DNA of 64,000 nucleotides from DAIDKA01 sp963708865 (GCA_963708865.1 CAVPUC010000007.1:1-64000), one strand, 5' to 3'; counted from the first letter of the stretch, positions 1-8,435 are shown. Numbers and translations: made by a program. Notes: generated from the letters alone by a model not told the origin.

Positions 1-1
1 T

Positions 2-43
2 GCCAATATCGATGATGCGCTGACGCTCATCAACGCCTGGTGA
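2..43 (+). CDS. 3' end of a truncated gene, product unknown
   Basis: Thirteen codons in frame 2 run into a TGA stop at 41-43 and read as the C-terminus ANIDDALTLINAW. The gene begins outside the window. The amphipathic helix is not diagnostic of a family. The open frame and the clean gap before the next gene support it being real, but the identity cannot be given. Confidence 0.35.
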   Translation, partial: ANIDDALTLINAW

Positions 44-89
44 TCCGTGCAAAGCGTTTGAGATTTACACCCCCATTGGGAAACAGACC

Positions 90-383
90 ATGAGCAAAGC
101 CTATTGGATCTCTGCATACCGTGCGGTACGTGACGAGGAGGCGCTGTCCGCGTATGCCAAACTCGCAGGACCCGCACTCATCGCGGCAGGCGGCCGCTTC
201 CTCGCCCGCGGCGTGCCGGCGCGCGTCTACGAGAGTGGCCTTGCTCAGCGCACCGTCGTCATCGAGTTTGAAAGCGTGGCGCAGGCCGTCGCCGCCCACG
301 ACAGCCCGCCGTACCAGGAGGCCCTGCGTGCACTGGGCAACGGCGCGGACCGTGATTTGCGCATTATCGAGGGCGTTGGCTAA
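90..383 (+). CDS. DUF1330 family protein
   Basis: A 97-residue protein with the ferredoxin-like DUF1330 pattern: an N-terminal AYWISAYRAV strand, a central GGRFLARG segment after a helix, then VVIEFESVAQAVAAH and an SPPYQEALRAL helix. Length matches the family (about 95-100 residues). Family members are small cytosolic proteins without a firm biochemical role. The ATG at 90 has only a weak upstream purine stretch. It lies 24 bp before the cupin gene and may share a transcript with it. Family assignment is strong; function is open. Confidence 0.85.
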   Translation: MSKAYWISAYRAVRDEEALSAYAKLAGPALIAAGGRFLARGVPARVYESGLAQRTVVIEFESVAQAVAAHDSPPYQEALRALGNGADRDLRIIEGVG

Positions 384-407
384 AGCCCAACCACAACAGA
401 GGCCATC

Positions 408-937
408 ATGACATCGCCAATAGTGAACCTCGCCGACCTCGAGCTGCTGCCGCGCCCGGCTGCCTTTGCCGCGAGCGGCCCTGCCGCCGCCCGCTTTGAT
501 GCACGCTCAGGCCAGATTGCGCCCCGACTCGGCGCGCAGAAGCTCGGCTACAACGTGACGGCTGTGCCGCCCGGGCAAAGCGGCGTTCCCGTTTCATTGC
601 CACCGGGTGAACGAGGAGATGTTCTTTGTACTCCAGGGTTCCGGGGAGATCCGCATCGGCACCGCGACCTATCCCATCCGCCAAGGGGATTTCATCGCCT
701 GTCCGCCCGGCGGCCCCGACAAGGCGCACCAGATCAGAAATACCGGCACCGATGAGCTTCGGATATCTGGCCGTGAGCACGAAGCTATCGCCAGAGATTG
801 CCGAGTACCCCGACAGCGGAAAATTCGGCGTCCTGGCTGAGTACGCTCCCGGACCTGATGGCAAGCCGCAGGGCTTTCGTTTCGTGGGCAAGGAGAGCTT
901 GAACGTCAATTATTGGGAAGGCGAAGGGCGGGAATAA
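408..937 (+). pseudogene. Cupin-domain protein, reading frame broken twice
   Basis: The N-terminal part (from ATG 408, with AGAGG upstream) reads in one frame to about 570. The cupin core with FHCHRVNEEMFFVL and GSGEIRIGTATYPIRQGDF continues in a second frame, and the C-terminal part (LAVSTKLSPEIAEYPDSGKF to a TAA at 935) in a third. Joined, the three parts give one about 176-residue single-domain cupin with the metal-ligand HCHxxNEE motif and the second motif around GDFIACPPGGPDKAHQ. Breaks lie near 570 and 760. Since other core genes here carry single-base breaks too, sequence error is a likely cause. The protein resembles uncharacterised cupins that bind a metal and a small ligand. Confidence 0.72.
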
Positions 938-955
938 CGGCCGCCGCGCGCGCTT

Positions 956-1207
956 ATGCCCAAGCCTACCGAGTACTGGTTTCTGGCCAAGCGCTACGGG
1001 TGGGGCTGGGGTCCGCCCATCACCTGGCAGGGATGGATGATTCTGCTGGGATGGCTCATCGCACTGATCGCCGCGGCGCTGCGGTTGATGCCCGCGCATC
1101 CGCTCACTTTTCTGCTCTTTGCCGTGGTCATGGCCGCCCTTCTGACATTCATCTGTTACCTCAAAGGCGAGCCGCCCCGGTGGCGCTGGGGAGATCAGGA
1201 TGAATGA
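956..1207 (+). CDS. Small two-helix membrane protein
   Basis: An 83-residue protein. It starts with a conserved-looking aromatic segment (YWFLAKRYGWGWG, then WQGW) at residues 7-28 and has two hydrophobic segments at about 26-44 and 50-69, ending in a basic/aromatic tail. I recognise the YGWGWG-x-P-x-WQGW pattern from small uncharacterised proteobacterial membrane proteins; no function is known to me. Its stop overlaps the ATG of the next frame (ATGA at 1204), which suggests translational coupling. Confidence 0.6.
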   Translation: MPKPTEYWFLAKRYGWGWGPPITWQGWMILLGWLIALIAAALRLMPAHPLTFLLFAVVMAALLTFICYLKGEPPRWRWGDQDE

Positions 1208-1548
1208 TCGACACCACCCCTACGCATTGCAGGGTAACTGGTGTGCGGCGGGTGGCATGCCGTAGCATGGCGGATGCTGTTCGATCCCCTGCACCACGGA
1301 TATCCCGTCATTTCCCACCCGTTGCGGCAGCCGTGACCACCCTCCTTACCTTAGTCTGCTGGCTGATCCTGTTTGTGCTGTGTTGGCCGCTCGCCTTGTT
1401 GGCATTGCTGCTGTGGCCGCTGATCTGGCTGGTGTCCCTCCCGTTTCGGCTCATCGGCATAACCTTTGAGGCAGTGTTTGCGCTGCTGCGGGGAGTGTTG
1501 TTTCTTCCAGCGCGACTGCTGAGCGCCAAGCGACGCAAGGCGGCCTGA
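1204..1548 (+). CDS. Small hydrophobic membrane protein
   Basis: The open frame gives 114 residues from the ATG that overlaps the preceding stop. The first about 43 residues look non-coding (basic, Cys-containing), and a GTG at 1333 would give a compact about 71-residue protein starting VTTLLTLVCW. That part is strongly hydrophobic (two segments rich in Leu/Trp) and ends with a basic tail, RLLSAKRRKAA. No family recognised. Either start is possible; the hydrophobic part is the supported portion. Confidence 0.42.
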   Translation: MIDTTPTHCRVTGVRRVACRSMADAVRSPAPRISRHFPPVAAAVTTLLTLVCWLILFVLCWPLALLALLLWPLIWLVSLPFRLIGITFEAVFALLRGVLFLPARLLSAKRRKAA

Positions 1549-1549
1549 C

Positions 1550-2009
1550 GTGGCGGAACCGGCGACCCTGCTGCCACGGATCCTGCCCAAGGCGATCGCC
1601 TGGGCGGAGGCCAGGTCGGCTGAGATCATGGCGGACGGCGCAGCCCCTCTCGGATTTCGAAAGAAGGCTTGCGCATCTGTCAGGCGTCTATAGGCCGGAG
1701 CTGGTTCGATTGTCCGAAGTCACCCGCATTCCGCTTCCCGATGATCCGGAACTGCGGGACGCCGCGTTCAGAGCTGGCATGCTCGGGCCGGGCACGATTG
1801 GACTCACCCTCGGCTATGGGATCTATATCGTGAAAGACCATCGCAGCAACCGGCTCGTATCGCACGAGTGTCGGCACGTGTACCAATACGAGGTCGCCGG
1901 ATCCATTGCCGCGTTCCTGCCGCAGTACCTGGAACAGGTGCTATCGGTCGGCTATGCGGCGGCGCCGTTTGAGATCGATGCCCGGGAACATGAGCGCGAC
2001 ACGGCCTGA
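1550..2009 (+). pseudogene. HECRH-motif protein (possible metallopeptidase relative), frameshifted
   Basis: From GTG 1550 the frame reads a plausible N-terminus (VAEPATLLPRILPKAIAWAE) and then hits a TAG near 1690. The C-terminal part in another frame reads on from HLSGVYRPELVRLSEV to a TGA at 2007. The C-terminal part has SHECRHVYQYE, an HExxH-like zinc motif, then FLPQYLEQ and APFEIDAREHE, where the Glu could be a third ligand. The span is 460 nt, one more than a multiple of three, consistent with a single indel near 1665-1690, close to a run AAAGAAGG. This may be a sequence error. Peptidase activity is inferred from the motif only. Confidence 0.55.
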
Positions 2010-2023
2010 CGGGGAGAGGATCC

Positions 2024-2290
2024 GTGCCAAGGGATGACTGGAGCGTGGTGGCAACCTTCGGCGACCGGATTTCCGCCCAGGCGCTGGTAGGCCTCCTGGA
2101 TTCGGAAAAGGTGCTCTGCCGGCTCGCTTCCAACGAGCCGCTGCCGGGTCTCGGCACCGAGTTTGCGGTCATGGTGCCGAGCGCACTCCTGCACCGGGCG
2201 AAATGGATTCGCGAGCACGCCCGGGTCTCGGAGCAGGAGTTGACCTATCTTGCCACCGGTGAGCTGCCGGGTGAGCCTGAAAAGCCGTAG
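2024..2290 (+). CDS. DUF2007 family protein
   Basis: An 88-residue protein starting at GTG 2024 behind a good ribosome-binding sequence (GGGGAGAGG). It reads WSVVATFGDRISAQALVGLL, then CRLASNEPLPG and EFAVMVPSALLHRAKWI, which is the DUF2007 pattern: a small ferredoxin-like domain annotated as a putative signal-transducing or PII-like protein. Members are found alone or fused to other domains. The gene sits 14 bp after the HECRH gene in the same direction. Biochemical role unknown. Confidence 0.72.
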   Translation: MPRDDWSVVATFGDRISAQALVGLLDSEKVLCRLASNEPLPGLGTEFAVMVPSALLHRAKWIREHARVSEQELTYLATGELPGEPEKP

Positions 2291-2374
2291 CAATGGGCAC
2301 CGTGCCGGCGCGGCATTTCGTCAGCGCGCTGCGCTCGGGCATACTGTCATGTCGCGACACGGGGGACTTCCACA

Positions 2375-3226
2375 ATGAAACGCATCACTCTCGCAGGCCT
2401 CTATCTAATGCTCGGCGGCGCGTTACTGGCGCCGGCGCTGAGTCATGCCGAGATCTCCTGCACCCGCGACGGGCTGCAACAGGCTGTCGACCTGTATATC
2501 GGCGCGCAGACCAAGGGCGATTTCTCGGCGCTGCCCTTGGCGAAAGGCGTGGGCTATTGGGAGAACGCCGTCCCGGCTGACATGCAGAAGGGCCTGATCA
2601 CCAAGCCCATGAAGATTGATCACCAGCGCAGCTTTCTCGATACCGCTACCTGTCAGTCCATCACCGAAGTCATCGTGACGGACAAAGCGGCGCCCTACGT
2701 GTTGAGCACCCGCCTGCGCGTCAATCACGACAAGATTGCCGAAGTTGAAATCCTCTGGACCACGACCGGCTACTGGCTCTTCAACGCCGACGCTTACCTG
2801 AAATATTCCTCCTCTGAGAATTGGGGTCCGATTCCCGTCAAAAAGCGCAGTTCCCGCGGCACCCTGGTCGCCGCGGCCAATGCTTACCTGGATGCCTTCT
2901 TGGAGAAGAGGCTCGACCTGGTGCCATGGGGCTATCCGTGCGTGCGGGTCGAGGGTGGCGCGTATACCGGCAAGGGCTCCCCGACCGACACCTGCGCGGT
3001 CGGCGTGCCGGCCGGTGTGAACATCGCCAACCGCCGTTTCGTCGTCGATGAGGAACTGGGCACCGTTTCCGTGTACTGCACATTTGGCGCCGGCGGTCCG
3101 GGAGGCGGCAGCGGTGCGGCCGACAGCCATGTATTTCGGGTCGAGAACGGCAAATTGCGTTACGTGCATACCCTGACACACCTGTTGCAGGCCAATTTCC
3201 GGGGCAGCGGCGGCAAGCCGCCGTAA
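2375..3226 (+). CDS. Exported protein of unknown function
   Basis: A 283-residue protein with a typical signal peptide: MKRITLAGLYLMLGGALL, cleavage likely after SHA at residue 25. The mature part contains several Cys residues (29, about 97, 191, 208, 232), so disulfides in the periplasm are plausible. Two alternating helix/strand sections, AVDLYIGAQTKGDFSALPL and LVAAANAYLDAFLEKRLDLV, look like tandem NTF2-like (SnoaL-like) folds. I do not recognise a named family and assign no activity. It has its own intergenic region of 84 bp upstream. Confidence 0.7.
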   Translation: MKRITLAGLYLMLGGALLAPALSHAEISCTRDGLQQAVDLYIGAQTKGDFSALPLAKGVGYWENAVPADMQKGLITKPMKIDHQRSFLDTATCQSITEVIVTDKAAPYVLSTRLRVNHDKIAEVEILWTTTGYWLFNADAYLKYSSSENWGPIPVKKRSSRGTLVAAANAYLDAFLEKRLDLVPWGYPCVRVEGGAYTGKGSPTDTCAVGVPAGVNIANRRFVVDEELGTVSVYCTFGAGGPGGGSGAADSHVFRVENGKLRYVHTLTHLLQANFRGSGGKPP

Positions 3227-3259
3227 AACGGACGGCTGTAACCGTTCCAGGGAGCCGTC

Positions 3260-3716
3260 ATGAAATTCGCGCTGGATACGGATGCGGACTTCATGCAAGA
3301 GGCCCTGCAAGCGGGGCGCAACGCATTGCCTGAGTGTTTGCCGAACCCGCCGGTCGGCTGTGTGCATGGTGAGAGCGGGCCGCGTGATCGCCCGCGGGTT
3401 CACGCAACCGCCCTTCCGCAACCATGCCGAGGCGATGGCCCTGAGCCAGATGTCCGGCAGCGCGGAGGGCGTTAGCGCCTACGTCACCCTCGAGCCTTGC
3501 TCGTTCCATGGCAGGACGCCCTCCTGCGCCCAGGCGCTGATCGCCGCCGGCATTCGCCGCGTGGTGGTGGGAATCCTCGATCCGGACCCCCGCAATAACG
3601 GCGCCGGCATCGCGATGCTGGTGAGCGCCGGCGTCAACGTCCGCACCGGCGTGCTCAAGGCCGACGTGCACCGCGACCTTGATGCCTACCTCGCCTTGAG
3701 CGCCAACCTGGGTTGA
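3260..3716 (+). pseudogene. RibD-like pyrimidine deaminase domain, frameshifted
   Basis: Two frames join into a about 152-residue deaminase. The first (from ATG 3260) reads FMQEALQAGRNALPECLPNP and PPVGCV; the second continues VRAGRVIARGFTQPPFRNHA. Diagnostic features are PNPPVGC, the HAEAM zinc/proton-shuttle motif, and the paired Cys of LEPCSFHGRTPSC. These are the zinc ligands of the cytidine deaminase fold in the N-terminal domain of RibD (riboflavin synthesis). No reductase domain follows, so it is a stand-alone deaminase. The break is a single extra base near 3363-3367 (TGTGTGCATGG). Its stop overlaps the start of the methyltransferase gene (TGATG). The span of 457 nt fits one inserted base, probably a sequence error. 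Confidence 0.72.
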
Positions 3717-4369
3717 TGTCCATGCGTTCACCGTGGCTCGACGTGCCGCTCGCCGACTACGAAGGTCACATGTCATGGCCGGGGGTCGGGCAGGCCGGCA
3801 TGCTGGCGACCGAGTTCGCGCAGCTGCTGGACAAGTGGACGCCCGCCTCAGCGGCAGTGATTGGCTGCGCCGGGGGCAATGGCTTTGACCGCCTCGACGC
3901 CGCTGTCACGCGCCGTGTGGTGGGGATTGATATCAATCCGCAATACATTCAGGAACTGGCTTACCGGTACGCGGCCACCCTGCCGGGTCTGGAACTGTAC
4001 GTGCGCGATATCCAAGACCCCATCGAGCGCATCGCGCCCGTCGATTTCATTTATGCCGCGCTGGTGCTCGAGTATGTTGAGCCTGGCCCGGTACTGCGAA
4101 ATTTCAAAGTGCTGTGTCGCCCGAACGGCGTGCTGGCGACCGTGCTGCAGCTGTCCTCGCACGAGGCTGAAAGCATTTCAGAATCGCCTTTTGCGAGCCT
4201 CAAAGGTCTCGCCCCCGCCATGCATCTGGTTTCCCCGGCGGTACTGGCGGCTTGCGCTGCCGAATGCGGTTTCGCGCCGCTGGCATCACGCCGGATCGCC
4301 CTGTCGTCCGGCAAGGCGTTCGCGCTACAGGTGTTTCGGCTCGATGCGCCCGAGGGGAATGCCGATTGA
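3716..4369 (+). CDS. Class I SAM-dependent methyltransferase
   Basis: About 217 residues from ATG 3716, which overlaps the stop of the deaminase gene. The Rossmann methyltransferase pattern is present: motif I as VIGCAGGNGFDRL (the GxGxG variant CAGGNG), motif II acidic residue in VVGIDINPQYI, and motif IV region VDFIYAALVLEYVEP. The acceptor substrate cannot be told from sequence. The gene is translationally coupled both to the upstream deaminase and to the downstream Pth2 gene, forming a compact operon 3260-5246. Confidence 0.75.
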   Translation: MSMRSPWLDVPLADYEGHMSWPGVGQAGMLATEFAQLLDKWTPASAAVIGCAGGNGFDRLDAAVTRRVVGIDINPQYIQELAYRYAATLPGLELYVRDIQDPIERIAPVDFIYAALVLEYVEPGPVLRNFKVLCRPNGVLATVLQLSSHEAESISESPFASLKGLAPAMHLVSPAVLAACAAECGFAPLASRRIALSSGKAFALQVFRLDAPEGNAD

Positions 4370-4707
4370 AGCAGGTCATCATCGTCAATGAAGCGCTGCG
4401 GCTGCCGTGCGGCAAATTGGCCGCCCAGGTCGCGCACGCCTCCATCGGCGCGTTTCTGGCAGCCGATCACGCTGCGCAGGTCGAGTGGCTCTCCTCGGGA
4501 ATGACCAAGGTGGTGCTGGCCTGCGAGTCCGCCGAGGCGCTGCGGGCCTTGCAGGACCTTGCCACCGCGGCGGCGCTGCCGGAATTTCTCGTGGCAGATG
4601 CGGGCCGCACGGTAGTCGCGGCGGGCACCGTCACCTGCCTGGGGATCGGCCCGGCTGCCGACCAGGCGATCTCGGCCATTACCGGCGCGCTGAAACTGCT
4701 GCCATGA
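4366..4707 (+). CDS. Pth2-type peptidyl-tRNA hydrolase
   Basis: A 113-residue protein starting at TTG 4366, whose last two bases belong to the methyltransferase TGA. The family pattern is clear: KQVIIVNEAL near the N-terminus, then LPCGKLAAQVAHASIGAFL (the conserved GKxAAQxxHA segment), MTKVVLACES, and AGRTVVAAGTVTCLGIGPA. Pth2 enzymes release peptides or D-amino acids from tRNA and are typical of archaea and eukaryotes, with scattered bacterial members. The usual bacterial Pth is an unrelated fold. The gene probably acts in the cytosol, beside an acetyltransferase and a methyltransferase gene. Confidence 0.8.
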   Translation: MKQVIIVNEALRLPCGKLAAQVAHASIGAFLAADHAAQVEWLSSGMTKVVLACESAEALRALQDLATAAALPEFLVADAGRTVVAAGTVTCLGIGPAADQAISAITGALKLLP

Positions 4708-5246
4708 CCGATGGACTTCTGGCCCGAACCGCACGGCTGGAGTTGATCGCCGCGACACTGGATCTGGTGCAGGCCGAGCTTGTCGGGCCCGATGCGCTCG
4801 GCGCCTTGCTGGGGGTCCCCGTGCCCGCCAGCTGGCCGCCCGGTGAATACGACCAGGAGGCGCTGCAGTTCTTCACGGCCGTGCTGGTGTCGGGCGGCCC
4901 GGCCGCCATCGGCTGGTACAACTGGTATGCGATCAGCCTCGATGCCGCCGGGCACCGGGAGGCGCTGATCGCGGGTGCGGGGTACCTCGGACCGCCGGCG
5001 AACGGCGTCGTCGAGATCGGCTATTCAGTGGTGCCGGAGGCGCGCGGTCGCGGCTTTGCCACGGAGATTGTGCAGGCGCTGACCGCCCGCGCGCTGTGCG
5101 TGGACACCGTGCAGCGCGTGATTGCCCATACGCTCGATGCCAACACAAGCTCGCAACGTGTGCTGCGGCGGTGCGGCTTCGTGCCCGCAGGCCCGGGCGC
5201 GGAACCCGGTCTGATCCGTTTCGAGCGGGCACGACCCCACCCCTGA
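4704..5246 (+). CDS. GNAT-family N-acetyltransferase
   Basis: 180 residues from ATG 4704, overlapping the Pth2 stop (ATGA). The acetyl-CoA binding motif A is visible as IGYSVVPEARGRGFATEIVQ (R-x-x-G-x-G/A), followed by the DANTSSQRVLRRCGF motif typical of RimJ/RimL-like N-acetyltransferases. N-terminal ARTARLELIAAT is also typical of the RimJ-like branch. The substrate may be a protein N-terminus or a small amine; it cannot be told. It closes the coupled operon that begins near 3260. Confidence 0.82.
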   Translation: MTDGLLARTARLELIAATLDLVQAELVGPDALGALLGVPVPASWPPGEYDQEALQFFTAVLVSGGPAAIGWYNWYAISLDAAGHREALIAGAGYLGPPANGVVEIGYSVVPEARGRGFATEIVQALTARALCVDTVQRVIAHTLDANTSSQRVLRRCGFVPAGPGAEPGLIRFERARPHP

Positions 5247-5249
5247 CCG

Positions 5250-6632
5250 CTACAGTCGCGCGGTAATGAGCGCCCGCGCGCGCAGGAGCTGCGCCGCATT
5301 CAGCTCCTCGGTATCGGCGGCACCGGGTGGCCGGTCGGCCTCCAGCAAGTCCAATATCTGCTGCTGCACGGCCCCGCGCTGCAGCGCCTCGGAGTAGGAG
5401 ATCTGCGGGTGGAACATCACCATCGCGTAGCGGGGAATGAACCGTTCGGGATACAGCCGCTCCAGTTGCATCGCCCAGGCCTTGTGGCGCAGGAAGCGCG
5501 GCTCGAGCACCGCCGAGCGCATTTCGGCATAGTTTTCCAGCGCCATCTGCGCGATGGCTTCGGTGTCGGGACGACGCTCGTCATTGAACCTTGCGAAGAT
5601 CGCGGGCCAGTCGTAGCCGGCACTGCCCGTGCGGGCGTGCGCCAGCATCGAGTCCAGCACCAGACAGTCCTCAAACGCCGCATTCATGCCCTGACCATGA
5701 AAGGGCACGATGGCATGGGCCGCATCGCCCAATAGCAGCACGGCGCCGCAGGCCCACGGATCGGTGTGAACGGTGCCGAGATGGCCTTGTGGATGGGCGC
5801 GGAACTGCGCGGTCAGATCAGGGATCAATGCCGCGGCGCTGCCGAACTCACGATGGAAGAATTCCTGCACCGCCGCATCGTTTCCCAGCGTGTCGAATCC
5901 GGGATTGCCGGTATGCGGCAAAAACAGCGTGGCGGTGAAACTGCGATCCGGGTTCGGCAGGGCAATGAGCATGAAGCCGTGTCGCGGCCAGACATGCAGC
6001 GCATCCGCACGCAGGGCGTAATCGCCCGCCTGCGGCGCAATCCGCAGTTCCTTGTAGTCGTGCTCGAGCGGCCGCTCGATGACGGCCACCTGCCCGTCCC
6101 GGGCAAGAACGGCGCGCAGCGCAGAGCCCGCACCGTCGGCCGCGATCGTGACTGAACCGTTGAGCGTATGCGGCGTCCCCGTGCGCCCATCGCTCACGCA
6201 CAGCGTGCCGCGAACCGGATCCACGGCGGTGCAGGGGGTCTCAAAGCGCAGCTGCGCCTGCGGCAACTGCGCGGCGGCCTCGATCAGCACGCGGTTCAGT
6301 GCGGCGCGGCCGACCGAGTAGATGACTTCCTCGTCGCGCTGCCCATAGGGCAGCAGGTGGGCGCTCGCACCGCCCTGCGCCTCATGGATCATGCGCCCGC
6401 GCATCGGCAGCAGCAGCGGGCGCACCTGCGCCATCAGGCCCGCATGCTCCAACGCGCGGATGCCGCGCGCGGCCAGCGCCAGATTGATGGAGCGGCCGGC
6501 ATCGGCATCGTGATTACGCGGGTCGGGGCGGCGCTCAAAGACCGTCACCGGAATGCCACGACGCCCCAGCATCACCGCCAGCAGCGCACCGGCCAATCCG
6601 CCCCCGGCGATGTTGACGGCTTGCTCGCGCAT
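5250..6632 (-). CDS. kmo: Kynurenine 3-monooxygenase
   Basis: A 460-residue flavoprotein hydroxylase. The N-terminus has the FAD-binding Rossmann motif INLAGGGLAGALLAVMLG-like (AGGGLAG) and RRPDPR; the second FAD motif is LLLGDAAHAIVPFHGQGMN, with the Kmo-typical PFxGQGMNAAFEDC. The enzyme oxidises L-kynurenine to 3-hydroxykynurenine using NADPH and O2. A C-terminal hydrophobic/aromatic region (RFIPRYAMVMFHPQISYSEA) matches the family. The ATG overlaps the stop of kynU (TAATG), so the two are coupled. With haaO and kynU it makes the route from kynurenine to quinolinate for NAD synthesis. Confidence 0.9.
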   Translation of the reverse strand: MREQAVNIAGGGLAGALLAVMLGRRGIPVTVFERRPDPRNHDADAGRSINLALAARGIRALEHAGLMAQVRPLLLPMRGRMIHEAQGGASAHLLPYGQRDEEVIYSVGRAALNRVLIEAAAQLPQAQLRFETPCTAVDPVRGTLCVSDGRTGTPHTLNGSVTIAADGAGSALRAVLARDGQVAVIERPLEHDYKELRIAPQAGDYALRADALHVWPRHGFMLIALPNPDRSFTATLFLPHTGNPGFDTLGNDAAVQEFFHREFGSAAALIPDLTAQFRAHPQGHLGTVHTDPWACGAVLLLGDAAHAIVPFHGQGMNAAFEDCLVLDSMLAHARTGSAGYDWPAIFARFNDERRPDTEAIAQMALENYAEMRSAVLEPRFLRHKAWAMQLERLYPERFIPRYAMVMFHPQISYSEALQRGAVQQQILDLLEADRPPGAADTEELNAAQLLRARALITARL

Positions 6633-7906
6633 TAGGCCACTTCCCGCAGTGCCGCCTCCAGGGCCGTGGCGAAGCGAAACACCTCCTCGAAAGTGTTGTA
6701 GAGCGGCACCGGCGCCACGCGGATGACATCCGGTTCGCGCCAGTCGCACACCATGCCCGCTGCCTGCAGCTGCTCGAATACGGCCCGGCTCTGCTGCGCA
6801 TTACGGCGCAGCCGCACGGAGAGCTGACAGCCGCGCGAGTGGCTGCCGAGGGGCGTCAGCACATCCAGCGCCAGGGGGTCGAGCAGGAAATCGAGATACC
6901 CGGTCAGTGCCACGGACTTGGCGCGCAGATGGGTGAGCCCGGCCTGCGCGAAGAGTTCCAGCGAGGCCAGGAGCGGCGCCGCCGCGAGGATCGAGGGATT
7001 GCTGATCTGCCAGCCCTCGGCACCCGGGGCGGGATCGAAGTCCGGTCCCATGGCGAAGCGGGTGCGCGGATCGTGCCCCCACCAGCCCGCGAGCCGCGGT
7101 CGCAGCGGCGAGCGGGCGTGCCGCTCGTGGACAAAGCAGCCGCCGATCGCTCCGGGCCCGGCGTTGAGGTACTTGTAGCTGCACCACACCGCAAAGTCGG
7201 CACCGCTGTCATGCAGGTTGAGCGGCACATTGCCGATGGAGTGGGCGAGGTCAAAGCCCACCGCGCACCCGGCCTTTCGCGCCGCTGCGGCGATCCGCGC
7301 CAGCTCGAACACCTGGCCGCTCAGGTACTGCGTGCCCGGCCACAGCACCAGGGCGATCTCGGCGCCCCGATGCGCCAGGAAATACTCGATCTGCTCAAGG
7401 GTGGTGTGAGCGCTGCCATCCGCCGGCGCCAGTTCGAGCAGCTCCGCGCGCGGATCCAAGCCGTGCCAGCGGATCTGCGAGGCCACGGCGTGGCGGTCCG
7501 AGGGAAAGGCGTTGGCCTCCATCAGGATCCGGCTGCGCCCCGCAACGGGGCGATAGAAGCTCGCCAGCATCAGGTGCAGGTTGACGGTCAGCGAGTTCAT
7601 CGCGACCACTTCGCCGGGCTTGGCACCGGCCAACGCGGCGAGGCCCGAGGTCATCTGCTCGTGATACGGAATCCAGGCGCGCCTGGCGGACTCGTGGCCG
7701 CGCACCCCGAGGGCGGCCCAGTCATCCAGCTCCTCGTTCACGCGCTGGCGCGCCGCGAGCGGCTGCAATCCCAACGAGTGGCCGCACAGATAGACTAGGG
7801 GAACCCCCGCATCACTTACGGGATGCGCAAAGGCATCGCGGAAGCGCGCCAGGCCGTCGGCGGCGTCGCGCGCTCGGGCATAGGCCAGGGTGCGTTCAAA
7901 CGTCAT
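6632..7906 (-). CDS. kynU: Kynureninase
   Basis: A 424-residue PLP enzyme of aminotransferase fold type I. It has YLCGHSLGLQP near the N-terminus, NSLTVNLHLMLASFYRP, the aspartate in GFDLAHSIGNVPLNLHD, and the PLP lysine in VWCSYKYLNAGPG. It cleaves kynurenine or 3-hydroxykynurenine to (3-hydroxy)anthranilate and alanine. The start is taken at ATG 7906 (MTFERTLAYA); a longer open frame upstream overlaps haaO and is not needed. Lies 19 bp after haaO and overlaps kmo. Confidence 0.93.
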   Translation of the reverse strand: MTFERTLAYARARDAADGLARFRDAFAHPVSDAGVPLVYLCGHSLGLQPLAARQRVNEELDDWAALGVRGHESARRAWIPYHEQMTSGLAALAGAKPGEVVAMNSLTVNLHLMLASFYRPVAGRSRILMEANAFPSDRHAVASQIRWHGLDPRAELLELAPADGSAHTTLEQIEYFLAHRGAEIALVLWPGTQYLSGQVFELARIAAAARKAGCAVGFDLAHSIGNVPLNLHDSGADFAVWCSYKYLNAGPGAIGGCFVHERHARSPLRPRLAGWWGHDPRTRFAMGPDFDPAPGAEGWQISNPSILAAAPLLASLELFAQAGLTHLRAKSVALTGYLDFLLDPLALDVLTPLGSHSRGCQLSVRLRRNAQQSRAVFEQLQAAGMVCDWREPDVIRVAPVPLYNTFEEVFRFATALEAALREVA

Positions 7907-7925
7907 GGTGGGCGATATCCGGCGC

Positions 7926-8435
7926 CTAGCGGGTCTGCGCGGTGCCGCAGTGACGGCAGGTGAAGTGCCGCGGATCCCCGAAGAAGCGCTCGAACACCGG
8001 CGGAAACTGGGTCTCGATATCGGTGAGTTCGAAGAACTCCTCGTACAGCTTGGTGCCGCAGTGCTCGCAGTACCACTGCAGGCCGTCGCGCTCCCCGGGA
8101 CGCCGGTCGCGCTCCACCACCAGGCCCACGGTATTGGCGGCGCGCCGCGGTGAGTGCGGCACCCCGGCGGGCAGCAGAAACAGGTCACCCTCGCGAATGG
8201 GGATATCGACGATCTTGCCGTCCTGCACGGTCTTGAGCAGCAGATCGCCCTCGGCCTGGTAGAACAATTCCTCGCCCGGATCGACGTGGTAGTCTTTGCG
8301 CGAGTTGGGTCCACCCACCGCCATGACGATGAACTGGCTGTCGCGGAAGATGCGCCGGTTGCCCACGGGGGGCTTGAGCAGCTGGCGGTTTTCCTCGATC
8401 CAGTGCTTGAAATTTAGGGGGCTGGGGACTGACAT
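7926..8435 (-). CDS. haaO: 3-hydroxyanthranilate 3,4-dioxygenase
   Basis: A 169-residue cupin dioxygenase. The iron ligands lie in DYHVDPGEELFYQ and in the following PAGVPHSP region; the C-terminal rubredoxin-like site has two pairs, WYCEHCG and FTCRHCG, typical of bacterial HaaO. It opens 3-hydroxyanthranilate to the precursor of quinolinate. It is the first gene of haaO-kynU-kmo, with a promoter region expected in 8436-8505 shared with the divergent lipoprotein gene. No tryptophan dioxygenase or kynurenine formamidase gene is in the window. Confidence 0.93.
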   Translation of the reverse strand: MSVPSPLNFKHWIEENRQLLKPPVGNRRIFRDSQFIVMAVGGPNSRKDYHVDPGEELFYQAEGDLLLKTVQDGKIVDIPIREGDLFLLPAGVPHSPRRAANTVGLVVERDRRPGERDGLQWYCEHCGTKLYEEFFELTDIETQFPPVFERFFGDPRHFTCRHCGTAQTR

